A stretch of 64,000 bases of DNA. It comes from Siphonodentalium dalli. Lineage: Eukaryota; Mollusca; Scaphopoda; Gadilida; Siphonodentaliidae. The stretch spans positions 199,833,887 through 199,897,886 of the forward strand of contig CP136062.1 of assembly GCA_032622095.1 (NCBI GenBank). The letters are read 5' to 3'. Of this stretch, positions 46,366-57,811 are shown one piece after another (the first letter of the stretch is position 1; every line of letters starts with the position of its first letter). The notes below the pieces were generated by a model. It was not told the DNA's origin and searched no databases. It saw nothing but the letters and a program-made list of their open reading frames with translations. A program made the position numbers and the translations under genes.

Positions 46366-47287
46366 CCAAAATAGTTTGTCAAACAATTATATTTTTGGTG
46401 TACATGTGTTGATTGTATCCCAAAAAAGTTTCTGAGAACTACATGTATTGTAATCAGCCGTGACTGTTCGTGCATATGTCTGATCTCTGAATCCTTGTCC
46501 GGATGTTAACTCCAGTTCAAATTATCCGATCGAAACAAAACTTTGTATGAGGAGTAACCATCACATAAATGAGGTCAAATTTGATTATGGTCACAGTTCG
46601 ATGAATTTTGATGGAGTTACATGTATAAGAAATCGCAGTTTTTGCGTTACATGGAAGATAACTTGAGCAATATTCAACAGTAGTTCTTGATATTTGGAAA
46701 GTGAAATTGGCCAGGTTCGCTCATGAGCAGGTAGTCCCATTCCCAGATCAGTTACAATCCATGTACATTAACTTCAAGAGATTGAAATTCAGAATGCAGT
46801 AAACTTAGCTGAAATTCAGGAGATTTTTCATGTCTGGCTAAAACCTTTCTAGTTTTACTCAATTTAGAGCCATATAATACCATATAGCCTGATAAGACAT
46901 TAAAGGACTCAATCCGATTAAACACCCCTAAATTACTATTTCTTTGGCGTCAGGGGTAAAAAATATTTGATTGAGTCGAGGAACCTACCCATCAAAGCTC
47001 AGACTGATCAGATATCAATTTTTCAAGTTTGCTATTCCAATTGTTTGTGGCCCACATACACGCTGTCAAACAGATGGTCTCAATCCATATTAAAGATGAA
47101 GATGGATAACTGTAAAAACAAATGGTAATACGGCCAAATTTAGTGAATACTCAAGTGATAATACAGCCGTATTTCATTGAACAAAATGTTGATAAATAAC
47201 ATGTTTTGGGAACTTTGATACCATATAGTTGACAGTGGTTAGCATTATTTTGTTGCAATTAATCGATTCTGATAACTAAAGCATATT

Positions 47288-48469
47288 TACTTGCGCCAGT
47301 CCATGCTGGACGCAAGTAATGTTTTCGGCTCGGATGTCTGTCCTTCCGTGAATATGTTACGTCATACCGGAAGTACATATTGTAAAAAAATGAACACGCG
47401 CTAATATGAAATGGTTGCATCAATTGTAATTTAAATCCATATATATACTTAATTTGCATTGTTATCTGGTTTTATTTTGGTAATAAATCGTTCATAAATG
47501 AACAATATTGAAAAATTTCAAAAATTTCAAAAAGTTCAAAAATTTCAAAAAGTTCAAATATTTCAAAAACTTCAAAAATTTCAAAAACTTCACAAATTTC
47601 AAAAAACTTAGTAATTTTTATAGGCGCCAAATTACCATCCAAGACGTATACCCTTATAAACTGCGGGTCAGTCCTAGTAACGCGCACGTCAACGCGTTTG
47701 AAGATTTTGAAGTTTTCAATGCGAATGTCACTTTAACATTATCCCACAGTGAGTGCCTAGTGTCACTTTAACATTCATCCATAGTCAGTGCCTTGTGTCA
47801 CTTTAACAATCATCCCCCGTGATTATTTTTCATAATAATAAATAGTGTTTATAAAGTGTGTCTGGAAAATCAACACTTTGTGTGTTTATTATAAAACGCT
47901 ATGACATGTTTTAATATAAACACTAGTGTTTATTCATGTCCCTTTAATATTCAAATACTGAGTGCATTTTGTCCCTTTAATATTCAGGGCGGAAGCTGCC
48001 CATCGTTCATCGAGGTCATCACGTGATATACATGTAGATAATACATCGTTCACATGGAGAGACTTCGTTCAGCGAGCGCAGTGTGTCACTTTAACATTCA
48101 AGACTGAAGCTATCCCCATCAAGGTCCTCACGTAATATACATGTAGATAATACACCATGCATCGGAGTGGCCTAAATCTGATAGTTGGTTAACAGGTAAA
48201 AAACACTACCAATATGTCTCACCTGTAATTAGATCGGATAGAGTTATCGTTCCTAATATGCAGCCAACTGGGGTCCATATTATCATAACAGGGATATTAT
48301 GTCCGTACACACAACTATTTCAGCTATGGATGAACAGAGATTTGATATCTAGATTTTTGTTATCAATCTCTCAAACGAGGGGCCAGCACCCGTGGTTCAA
48401 ACTGTTGTTGGCAACATGCCAAATGTGTGATGGGCGCAAGTATAGGCAGCTCCAGTGAGTGCATTCTAG
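47288..48469 (+). mobile_element. Helentron/Helitron2-like non-autonomous insertion
   Basis: Inserted between T and T of the R3 site GCGTATTTTGAAG. The 5' end is TACTTGCGCC and the complement GGCGCAAGTA lies 27 bases inside the 3' end (48433-48442). It is followed by a short hairpin candidate GCAGCTCCAGTGAGTGC and the terminus CATTCTAG. Asymmetric inverted ends, a 3' hairpin, a T-T target and at most a 1-bp duplication are the features of Helentrons. The interior has an AAATTTCAAAAAGTTC microsatellite and repeated GTGTCACTTTAACATTCA units, no Rep/helicase. Confidence 0.65.
47508..47610 (+). repeat. TTCAAAAA(T/G/C)-type microsatellite inside the Helentron-like insertion
   Basis: About ten units of 9 or 10 bases, mostly TTTCAAAAA or GTTCAAAAA. 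It opens low-complexity ORFs (KNFKKFKNFK) on both strands that are not genes. Confidence 0.9.
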
Positions 48470-48692
48470 TTTGAAGAAATGTTTTTGTTGTTGTTCTATC
48501 TTGATATGGGGACCCTATGATCGGATTGAGCACTTAATATATATTATTAACACAAAAAAAGCTCAAATTTCAATGAAAATAATAATTTCATTTCTTTGTT
48601 TGGATCTGTGCGAAAAAACGGATTGTCCATTTCATCCATTTTCACTTTGAATAGTCGTGCCATTTGAATTGATGATATGTATAGGTTCAATA

Positions 48693-49508
48693 GACCATTT
48701 TACAGATAGCCATTTTGACTGTTGCAATGTGGGCCAGAAAGTATCCAAACAAAGCCATGTGCTCTACGGCCGCATGCATTTACTATGGGGGATTTAGGGT
48801 GGGTCTATAAAACTAATTATAACTTTGGTATCTGTTATAGTTTACGCGACAAATTTTAAACATATATCAGGGACATGTACCCCTTCTAGAATGTTCAAAA
48901 ACATTTCCAGTTGCTTGTCGTATTTTAATTGATTTTATGCGATGAAATAATGCGAAAATTCAGAAAATTGCACTATAATCTCTCAATATTTTGCGGTTTT
49001 AGTAAACGCCTGATAAAAGTTTCAGAGAATATAGAGTAAACACAGTACTATCGGAATATCGTCAAGGAGTTCTGTGCATTTGGTATTAATTAACCCTCAG
49101 ACTGCCGTCAATAAATTCGTTTTTTCGTGTTGGACGAAAATGAAACTTGTCCGTTTAAAGGTCCCATTTTCGTGTCGAATGGTGATAGAATCTCCATTTG
49201 TCAAGTTCATGGATAAATTACATCACACTTAACCGGCTTATGTCCGCGGCCATAAACCTGTGTTTTTATAACAATTTATTTGAGACAAACTGTTGCGCGC
49301 ATACGTAGCAGACGGCGCTTATCAGTTGAAGTTAATAATCGTGAAGCCTGTGTAACAAATGTTCAAATACAACAGAAAAAAACTACGTAAAATAAATAGC
49401 GTGACCAATGAGCATTCACAAAACAATATACATCAGTTTTGAAAACGATTATAAATGAAAACGCTCTTTATCGTGTACCGGCGCTTTTGCGCATGAAGGT
49501 TTTTAATA
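48693..49508 (+). repeat. left inverted arm of the composite transposon
   Basis: Matches the complement of 52570-53424 over its whole length at high identity, e.g. GGCTTATGTCCGCGGCCATA and CATGGATAAATTACATCACA. A second, partial direct copy of its inner part (CTCAATATTTTGCGGTTTTA to GTCAATAAATTC) follows at 49509-49710 and retains TATTGGGAACTTTTACACCA, which is in the right arm but missing from the first copy. Confidence 0.9.
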
Positions 49509-49847
49509 TTCTCAATATTTTGCGGTTTTAGTAAACGCCTGATAAAAGTCGTTCTATTGGGAACTTTTACACCAATTTTTTAGAGAATATAGAGTGAACA
49601 CAGTACTATCGGAATATCGTAAAGGAGTTCCGTGCATTTGGGATTAATCACCCCTCAGACTGCCGAAGCTGCCGTCAATAAATTCTCTCTTCGCACATCT
49701 GGCTTCGCATGCGTTTCACGAAAATGAAACTGTTTAATTTTTACCTGTGATTTACCTGTGATCTTCAGGCCTATTTTAAGCTTTCGCTTGTATTGGCCAA
49801 TTGTCGTAGTATAACATCATATTTACTCTATTTTACAGTGCGCTCAA

Positions 49848-51385
49848 TTCAGAATACATAGCAGAATTTGTTTGGCTTGCCTCGCCACTGGTCATTTAAA
49901 ATTGATTTAAAATCGTTCACCGAACCGGCCGACACCAAATGTTCAGGGAGACTGTTCCAATTGTTAGTACTTCTGGCTGTAAAATTGTTCTTGCATAAAG
50001 TGGTGTTATATCCTTTCTTCCTAATCTTCTTACTGTGACCTCTTGTTTTGCTTCCTCCATTATTTGTATGTAACTCCATCGTTTTCAGCTTGACTTCATC
50101 TTTCTTCTGCATTATCTTATACATTTGGATCATATCGGTCCTCTCTCTCCGATATTCTAAAGTTGGTAATCCTAATTCTTTGATTCTTTCTTCATATTCC
50201 TTATTTTTTATCCCCTCCACTATTTTAGTTGATCTTCTCTGCACTCTTTCTATCATTGTTCTGTATTTTTTATAGTGAGGTGACCATATAGATGTCCCGT
50301 ATTCCAGCTTGGGTCTGATAAATGCCTTGTATAGTGTGGTAACATCTGTTTATCCATATATCTGAATGTTCTCTTTAGAATTCCGAGTTTCTGGTTGGCC
50401 TTATTCACTGTTGTTGCAATATGTTTGTCAAATTTCATTCTATTGTCAAATGTCACTCCTAAATCTTTTTCTTCCATTGTTTCTTCTATGATGTTGTGTT
50501 TATCTCCCTCTGATACTGTGTAGGTTTTTGCTGTATTTGTGCTTTGTTTCCCCAGGTGCATCACTTTACATTTTGAAGAGTTGAATCTTAATAACCACTT
50601 ATCCGACCACTTTGACAGCCTATTTAGATCTTCTTGTAGTAATTTCTCGTCCTCTGTTGTCTTCATGTTTCTATATACCTTTGTGTCATCTGCAAATATC
50701 TTGATTGAACTTGTTATCCCTTCAGTAATATCATTTATGAATATCAGGAACAATATCGGCCCGAGTACAGATCCCTGTGGTATGCCACTTGTAACATTTC
50801 TGTGTCCAGATGTTTCGCCTCCTACTCTGACTGACTGTGTCCTTCCTGTTAAAAATGCCTGGATCCATTTATGTATGTCCCCTCTGATTCCATAGCTATC
50901 TAGTTTGTTCATCAATCTTTTATGTGGTACTGTGTCAAACGCTTTTCTGAAGTCCAAGTAAATTGAGTCTATGTTGTTTCCTTCATCTAACGCCTGGTAC
51001 CAATCATCTTGGACTTCTAAAAGTTGTGTGACACATGAATGCTTTGATCGGAATCCATGTTGTTCTTCTGTAAAGAGGTTGTTGGTCTCCATATGATTGA
51101 CTATTTCATCTATTATAATGGTTTCCAATACTTTGCATACCACACTTGTTAGACTCACAGGATGATAGTTACCCGGAAGACTCTTTTTACCCTTCTTGAA
51201 TATTGGTACAACCTCGGCTTTCTTCCATGCTTTTGGTATCTGCATTTCCCTGATGGTATTATTAAATATGTGTGTCAATGGTTCTTTTATGAAGCTAGCT
51301 GCCTGCTTTAACAGTGAAGGGTGTAATCCATCCGCCCCCGGAGATTTCGTTGAGTCCAGCTTGAGCAATTTTTCCTCTACCTTCT
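49848..51385 (-). mobile_element. 5'-truncated CR1-type LINE, reverse transcriptase, one frameshift
   Basis: Reading leftward it encodes KSPGADGLHPSLLKQ, FKKGKKSLPGNYHPVSLTSV, HGFRSKHSC, LDFRKAFDTVPH, TSGIPQGSVLGPILFLIFIN and IKIFADDTKVY, the last holding the RT catalytic Asp pair. The chain then continues after a one-base frameshift near 50340-50350 (frame resumes TLYKAFIRPKLEYGTSIWSP) to the C-terminal SLPEHLVSAGSVNDFKSILN and stop at 49849. Endonuclease and the first RT motifs are absent. The 3' end has two ATTCTG units, as in CR1 tails. It lies within the long-armed DNA transposon and is therefore the younger insertion. Confidence 0.85.
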
Positions 51386-51693
51386 ATTTATGAAAAACTT
51401 CATGTTTTAACTGACAACTAAAGCATGTGAGAGGGCGAGGTGATACTCGTTCATGTCTATTATGACATGTTGAACATAATCCATATGCTAGGGTTTCTTC
51501 AAAAGTTGTCTGAAAATGCTGCCACTGCCTGCTATATATGCGACTTGGTTTGGAGAACAAAATCACCGGGGTGAAGGAGAAGATCTCTCGATCTTTTCGA
51601 CCATCCCGGGCGCTTCGCACCCTTCTACTCTCATTCAACAAAATCACTTCACTTCGTGCCCATCTACTACCCTTACAAAATCATAAATTGAAA

Positions 51694-51753
51694 ATGCCTT
51701 CAAATCGCTGTGCAGTTTTCGGTTGCAATAATGACCGACGTAACCCAGAAACT
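51694..51753 (+). pseudogene. THAP-like first exon, relic of a transposase gene
   Basis: Twenty codons, MPSNRCAVFGCNNDRRNPET, followed directly by gtgagt. A short Met-initiated start with C-x4-C and an exon break soon after is the usual beginning of a THAP zinc finger. The downstream CxxH half is not found before 52000, so the gene is truncated by internal deletion. Function in the intact element would be DNA binding by transposase. Confidence 0.45.
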
Positions 51754-51979
51754 GTGAGTATTATTTAATTTGATATGAATATTCGTACATGTACTATAAG
51801 TTTATTGATTTCCTACAAAAAACTTTCAAGTTTAGTGTAATTCGGAAGGTCATTTTATACCATATAAAACGGAACCAATAAAGAGCGTTTATGTTCTCAA
51901 TACATGACCGCAAATATGTCGTTTTCAATCTACATTGATGTGTTAAGATGGAGATGCACGTTTTGCATAAATACAGCAA

Positions 51980-52281
51980 AATATGGCAAGATATTTCAAC
52001 AAAGTATTTCTTTGGATCTATCTGGCGTAAAATCTTGAATTTCACATCTTCGTTGTATCTAGAATCTGAGCATTTATTAAGAGACAACAAAAACTCCAGG
52101 CATAACAACTTCGCTTTTTGGGTATTAACAGTTTTCTGTTGATCATCTGTCGACTGAATAACTGGAAATTTCTGTAACTCGGCTAGCTGCACTTCCTCAT
52201 CTTTTTTTTTCGTCTAGTTGATGGAACACCACGGTCGTTTAGGAAGGTTTTTAGTTCGCTGTCTGTACATCAACTGGCCAT
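51980..52281 (-). pseudogene. SAP-like N-terminal relic of a second transposon gene
   Basis: From the ATG at 52281-52279 the frame reads MAS, a stop, then CTDSELKTFLNDRGVPST and RRKKK. A one-base slip in the A run at about 52202-52210 restores DEEVQLAELQKFPVIQSTDD and QQK. The ELKTFLNDRGVPSTRRKKK-type helix-turn is like SAP-type DNA-binding starts that precede YqaJ-nuclease proteins of aquatic invertebrates. With a nonsense codon and a frameshift it is not functional. No nuclease domain follows. Confidence 0.4.
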
Positions 52282-52569
52282 GCTTCTATTTTATATACCC
52301 CATAAAACTTCCGTTAGATGTTCTCACTTGTGTTTCAACAATTCACCGAAAGTGACGACGTGTCATGTATACTAAACATGTGTGATATTATATACGGCAT
52401 GAATTTGGCAAAGTATGACTTGTGTTCACTGCGTGCTCACCAAAGAATCACAATAGACTGTAACAACACCCGTGATGTTTTACTTCAACTTTCAAAAGAG
52501 GAAGTTTGAACACATTTTGTATTGTTTTTTTTTTTTTAGCCTAGAACAAAATCCAATGATTGCGTCCAT

Positions 52570-53424
52570 TAAAAACCTTCTTGCGCAAAAGCACTGGTAC
52601 ACGATAAAGAGCGTTTTCATTTATAATCATTTTTACTCGTTTTCAAAACTGATGTATATTGTTTTGTGAATGCTCATTGGTCACGCTATTTATTTTACGT
52701 ATTTTTTTCCCGTTGTATTTGAACATTTGTTACACAGGCTTCACGATTATTAACTTCAACTGATAAGCGCCGACTGCTGCGTATGCGCGCAACAGTTTGT
52801 CTCAAATAAATTGTTATAAAAACACAGGTTTATGGCCGCGGACATAAGCCGATTAAGTGTGATGTAATTTATCCATGAACTTGACAAATGGAGATTCTAT
52901 CACCATTCGACACGAAAATGGGACCTTTAAACAGACAAGTTTCATTTTCGTCCAACACGAAAAAGCGAATTTATTGACGGCAGCTTCGGCAGCCTGAGGG
53001 TTGGTTAATACCAAATGCACAGAACTCCTTTATGACATTCCGATAGTACTGTATTTACTCTATATTCTCTGAAAATTTGGTGTAAAAATTCCCAATAAAA
53101 CAACTTTTATCAGGCGTTTACTAAAACCGCAAAATATTGAGAAATTAGTGCAATTTTCTGAATTTTCGCATTATTTCATCGCATAAAATCAATTAAAATA
53201 CGACAAGCAACTGGAAATGTTTTTGAACATTCTAGAAGGGGTACATGTCCCTGATATGTGTTTAAAATTTCTCGCGTAAACTATGAGAGATACCAAAGTT
53301 ATAATTAGTTTTATAGACCCACCCTAAATCCCCCATAGTAAATGCATGCGGCCGTAAAGCACGTGGCTTTGTTTGGATACTTTCTGGCCCACAATGCATC
53401 ATTCTCGCTATCTGTAAAATGGTC
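52570..53424 (-). repeat. right inverted arm of the composite transposon
   Basis: Complement of the left arm. It also carries GACGGCAGCTTCGGCAGCCT and the TGTAAAAATTCCCAATAAAA segment, so it is the more complete arm. Confidence 0.9.
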
Positions 53425-53429
53425 TATGT

Positions 53430-54640
53430 GGGATTCATTAACTTGAAATCACATATACATGTAGACCTGCTGTACATCCATGAAGAAATTGTCTTTAGAC
53501 ACCACCGCATTCTTCCCCTGATGCCGCTGATTACGTCATATTCAGGTTGGTTCGCACTGTTAATTATATTATGGGGCTTTTGAGATGTCCTCAAGTAAGG
53601 GGCTTTTGAGATGATGTCAAGTTTAGTTTATTGTTTCTTTGTAGAAGGGATATCTAGTGGTATACAACTAATGGAAGTCAACTTATATTTGCGCTTTTTT
53701 ATGCGCCCAAATTCGATAGACATGTAAATTACATTAAAATGTAGCTTAATGACTATAAGATAGACAAAATGAGCTACATACTAGTACCGGTACTAACAGT
53801 AACATGTAGGCTGTTTTGGATGTGCCCGACCTGATGACATATTTGATACAACTGTTTTCTGTGTTTATTCGCTCTGATCGCGGTAACTCTGTATCAGGTA
53901 CAGTGAGTAAATTTATCTTATTTACGCTGTTTTTTTCCACATTTAAAAAAAAATCTATTAGGCCTAGGCTATATAGCCTATATTATAATTATGTATGCTG
54001 CCTGGTAATGGTATGATGAACTGTTGAACGGAATAACAAAACGTCAAAAGTTAACTGGACAGTCTGCCATTAAATGGCGCACAATTGAACAGAATATGGT
54101 ACATATTTTCTTGAAGAGTATGGTGTTCGTTTGGGATAATGTAAAATTTAATAAACACGATATTCAACTCAACATATATGACACGATAACTTACCATTTT
54201 TATGTAAAATCACGCAATTTATTTAGTTCTGTTAAACATGGCGAATATGGAGATCACGTGATCTTGTTCGTACGCCAAAGAAAGTCACATGGTACCATAA
54301 TAGGCGTTATTTTGGTTGATTGACGTGCATATTTCGCACGTGCTCTTCGGCGTTAAAGTGACACCATTATCTCATTATTTATTTAGCTCTACCGACACTG
54401 GACACTGGTGGTGGTGGTAGTGGTGGTGGTTTTTAGACGTACATTGCTCATATATGATCTGATATCATCGGTCTTATATGCTCTCTATTAACGAAAGATT
54501 TGGTATTTAGGGCGAGACGAGTCGTTCTTCTGCTTTGTGTAATTCGGACACATTTTTCGGACCAAAAGTTTTCTTTCGGCCAACTCGGTTATAATAAAGC
54601 AAGCTCTCCCAGCATAATACACAGGATTTGTTTTTCTTTT
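53430..54640. other. stretch without recognised gene
   Basis: Contains a short direct repeat GGGGCTTTTGAGATG (53573, 53599) and a GTGGTG microsatellite at 54409-54430. The 99-residue ORF at 54024-54323 has no recognisable domain. Confidence 0.4.
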
Positions 54641-54646
54641 GGTGCC

Positions 54647-54962
54647 ATAAACTGTCAAAAAGACACCCAGGATCTCAAAGTCTCACCAAACAACGGGAAT
54701 TTTGTTTAGTCGTCTGCTATTAATATTGGTCCAACTATCAAGGTTGCGGAATTGCGCTGTCAGTCAGACTCAAAGCCGAATTAAATTTCGTTGATATTTC
54801 ATTCCGATCACAAACAAATAATTATCAATAATAGCAGACGACTAAACAAAATTCTCGTTGTTTGGCGAGACTTTGAGATCCTGGGTGTCTTTTTGACAGT
54901 TTACGAGATCCTGGGTGTCCTTTTGACAGTTTAAGAGATCCTGGGTGTCTTTTTGACAGAAA
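54647..54962. mobile_element. foldback element with a triplicated 29-bp arm end
   Basis: Left arm AAACTGTCAAAAAGACACCC to AGTCGTCTGCTATTA pairs with right arm AATAGCAGACGACTAAACAA to GGGTGTCTTTTTGACAGTTT. On the right, GAGATCCTGGGTGTCTTTTT then GACAGTTTA is present three times (54875-54962), whereas the left side has one copy. The loop is about 105 bp. Confidence 0.75.
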
Positions 54963-55125
54963 CCATGCAACAATGACAAATTCAGCGGTACTAACCGGGC
55001 TCGACGTTGCTTAACTTCAGCTGTCGGACGAGAACCTGTGGTTTCAACGTGATATGGCCGTAGACATAACGAACATGACAATTGGAACTTATTCCCTATT
55101 CCTTATTTTCAAAAATGTCGCTTTC

Positions 55126-55660
55126 GACCGATTTGACGGCATGGGTGGGTGGCCGACCCAAAATACCACCTAGAAACTCCCCGACCCCCCCCCCCCACCC
55201 ATCACCCCGGGGGTGTCACCAGAGGGGGTGAACACTGGGGTACGGACCATTTTCGAGAACGGTAAGGATTTCGATCGATTTGACGGCATGGGTGGGTTGC
55301 CCGCCCCAAATACCACCTAGAAACACCCGACCCCACCCCACCCATCACCCCCGGGGTGAAAATGGGGTAAGGCGCATTTTCGAGAACGGTAGGGATTTGG
55401 GCCAATTTGACGGCGTGAATGGCTAGAATTCACTAGAAACACATCACCCGTCACCCCGGAGGCTATCTCGGGTTTGAGCCATTTTATTCCTGATACCTTA
55501 TCCGCAAAAATGTCTCTTCCGGCCCGCCACAAATACCACCTAGAACGCCCACCCAACCCTCACACCAAATACCCCATAGAAACACCCCACCCTCACCCAC
55601 CGGGGTCATGCATTCTGATGCAGCCGGTATCAAGTTCTGATCAAAGGGCGGCCGGTGTCC
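55126..55660 (+). repeat. GC-rich tandem repeat, ATTTGACGGCATGGGTGGG units
   Basis: Two clear units of about 135 bp (55126, 55264) and degenerate ones to about 55660. Each has AATACCACCTAGAAAC, a C-rich run with CACCCATCACCCC and CATTTTCGAGAACGGTA. The proline- and glycine-rich ORFs on both strands are by-products. Confidence 0.75.
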
Positions 55661-55887
55661 TTCGATGTAGCAAAAATAGATTCCTGTATTTGACGTCATT
55701 GCAACGTTCACAGACAATTTATTAACTCATTGAGCGCCGGCGACGAGATAACTCGTCGCCCTGGAACACAAACCGTTTGTAACATTCTGCCTTCTAATCC
55801 AATCTCACAATTTCAATCTGTTTGCACATGTTTAGAACCCTGCATACTACAAGTCACATTTTGGGAGAAGCGTTTGTTTAATTTTCA

Positions 55888-55909
55888 AGGGGGGGGGGGG
55901 GGGGGGGGT
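55888..55909 (+). repeat. poly-G tract, about 20 bases
   Basis: A long uninterrupted G run. Another, of about 15, is at 56383-56397. Lengths are unreliable in assemblies. Confidence 0.85.
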
Positions 55910-56596
55910 TCTGTATATACGCGCATGCGCAGATTCAACTTGTACATCGGGGTATAGCCCAGCATGTCTCCGTTCAAATGACGCATCAGGCAGCTCCGCA
56001 TGTCGAGGCGTTTAGGAGATATACAGTCGTATGAAAACAGGTGGTGAAAATTTATGTGATCTGTGGGCGTGACTTAGACTTGCAGAGTTCAAACCCTCTA
56101 AGAGGTCAACGGATACAGCGTACATATCTGTTAATTGGAAACCGATTTTAATTGAGTAAATTAGGTCGATTCCTATAAAGTCGGGCATGCCCTGATCCAT
56201 CGTAAACTTGGTTTGACACCAAACGACACAGGAACGCTGATGTCGACAACGTACACAATATGTCAATCAAACTCTGTACCTTAAGGGGTTCGCCAAATTA
56301 CAATGAGAATTTACTATAGAAACAAATTGTCAGTATATTGCTCTTACATTATTTACGATATCGAACTGAAATTTGGTATGGAGGGGGGGGGGGGGGTGTT
56401 GATGCGCTGATCGGATATAATCGTCACCGGGTTAATCCGATGTACTAATATGTGGCATTGTCACCTAGATACAGTACAAACTGGAAGTACGTCCCACCGC
56501 GGAAAGTGCGACTATTATAGGCCTTTAAGAACGAAACAATACATTTCCAAATAGTTTTCAATTTAATAATCTGCTTTTCTCGAAGACTGTTCATTG

Positions 56597-56696
56597 NNNN
56601 NNNNNNNNNNNNNNNNNNNNNNNNNNNNNNNNNNNNNNNNNNNNNNNNNNNNNNNNNNNNNNNNNNNNNNNNNNNNNNNNNNNNNNNNNNNNNNNN
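56597..56696. other. assembly gap, 100 N
   Basis: Exactly 100 unknown bases, the conventional size for a gap of unspecified length. Sequence continuity across it is not established. Confidence 1.
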
Positions 56697-56699
56697 ATG

Positions 56700-57763
56700 T
56701 TCATTTCGAAACAATTAAATGGAACTTTGTTAATATACGTTCACTATATATATCAGGTCATAGCTTAGCGCTTTGTGTTTCGCAAGATTCTTGAGTTTCA
56801 CGACGATCAATGATTTGATTGCCACTAATAGATACAAATTAAGGCCATATGGCGATTACAATTCAAGAACATAACTCAGAATCATCTCCCATATGGGGGA
56901 ATGTAAAACTTATTACTATATCATGTATTTGTGAGTTTTGGTAAAAGTCCGAAACCGTAATCGTAACAGCACATAGGGTACAACGACAACGAATAGAGAA
57001 AAAAAACAAATTCTAGTGACGTAGTACCGTATTCGTAATAATTATCTGTTGTCGTTCATTATGCGAAAGGTGTCTATTGTTTTAGCATTTAATTATATGG
57101 GTATGAACACTGCAAGGACCCGCATATGTCACATGACATGATATATGCAGAATATAAATAGGGTTTCAGTAGGGCTACCAAGACAGCTATATCATGGGAA
57201 CTACAAACCGGTTTACCCCTCCAGTAACCTCTACAGTATAAAACCACTCGAAAATAAGCCCATTTGCAATTTATCGAGTGTATGAACCATGGAAATCCGC
57301 CATCAATAAAGATAATAATTAACATTTTTAAAACAATAGTAATTTTATAAAAACACGACCGACAGCTTGTATCTCTAAATGACTAATGACTGTCTGACAT
57401 AGCCCTGTCGCTATAGTTGAATCGAACCAACTAAAGCTAACAAAATCATCAGAAAAATATTCGTCTCCAATTGTATGGCGCTATGTACCTATCTTGAATC
57501 ATAACATACATGTACGTTGATACACCACTGAGATTCTTCTCGATTTTTGCATCAATTTTACCGTATAGCCTATATGTCACTTTATGTGAAGTAAGAAAAG
57601 TAGCATCTGGGAAACGGATAGGCAGCCTTGCTGTGATGTTTAAATAACACATTTTCCATCACTTACAACGCAATATATGGGAACAACTAATAACCAGGGG
57701 AACTTAATAATGTGTATTTATCTATTATATATTTTGAAAGATCTGTGTGTGTATGTGTTTGTT

Positions 57764-57765
<2 letters not shown>
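56700..57765. other. stretch without recognised gene
   Basis: No coding segment recognised on either strand. Confidence 0.4.

Positions 57766-57767
<2 letters not shown>

Positions 57768-57808
<41 letters not shown>
57768..57808 (+). repeat. (TG)n microsatellite
   Basis: About 20 TG units following GTTTGTTTG. It opens repetitive ORFs (VCVCVC, HTHTHT). Confidence 0.95.

Positions 57809-57809
<1 letters not shown>

Positions 57810-57811
<2 letters not shown>

Larger units (their letters stand above)
46905..48535 (+). repeat. dispersed repeat R3, copy 3, split by a Helentron-like insertion
   Basis: Starts GGACTCAATCCGATTA and ends CCCTATGATCGGATTGAGCA, so the extreme ends are inverted (CTCAATCCGAT). 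Interior blocks TTACTATTTCTTTGGCGTCA and GTTGACAGTGGTTAGCA match copies 1 and 2. The join GCATATT / TTTGAAGAAATG is separated by 1,182 bp. Confidence 0.78.
48693..53424. mobile_element. composite DNA transposon with >800-bp inverted arms, ISL2EU-like candidate
   Basis: Ends GACCATTTTACAGATAGC (48693) and GCTATCTGTAAAATGGTC (to 53424), flanked by TA on both sides. Inverted arms run 48693 to about 49508 and about 52570-53424. The interior holds a THAP-like exon (51694), a SAP-like relic on the minus strand (52281) and an inserted CR1 LINE. A THAP-bearing gene facing right and a second gene facing left, with a 2-bp duplication, recalls ISL2EU elements, which I remember as encoding a THAP transposase and a YqaJ-type nuclease. 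Kolobok or P elements also use THAP domains. No DDE domain is present. Confidence 0.6.

Noticed and set aside
47472-47771. KNFKKFKNFK / FEIFEIFE proteins
   Set aside because: Microsatellite frames on opposite strands inside a Helentron-like insertion.
51384-51647. 87-aa minus ORF with two CxxC pairs (CSTCHNRHE, CFSCQLKHE) as a zinc-ribbon gene
   Set aside because: It overlaps the LINE boundary, lacks neighbouring coding support, and two CxxC pairs in a short frame are weak evidence. It might be part of the DNA transposon, but I cannot support it.
54024-54323. 99-aa ORF
   Set aside because: No recognisable motif, no splice or neighbour support; length is within chance for this AT content.
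56445-56794. ORFs spanning the N run
   Set aside because: Translated across unknown bases; artefact of the assembly gap.
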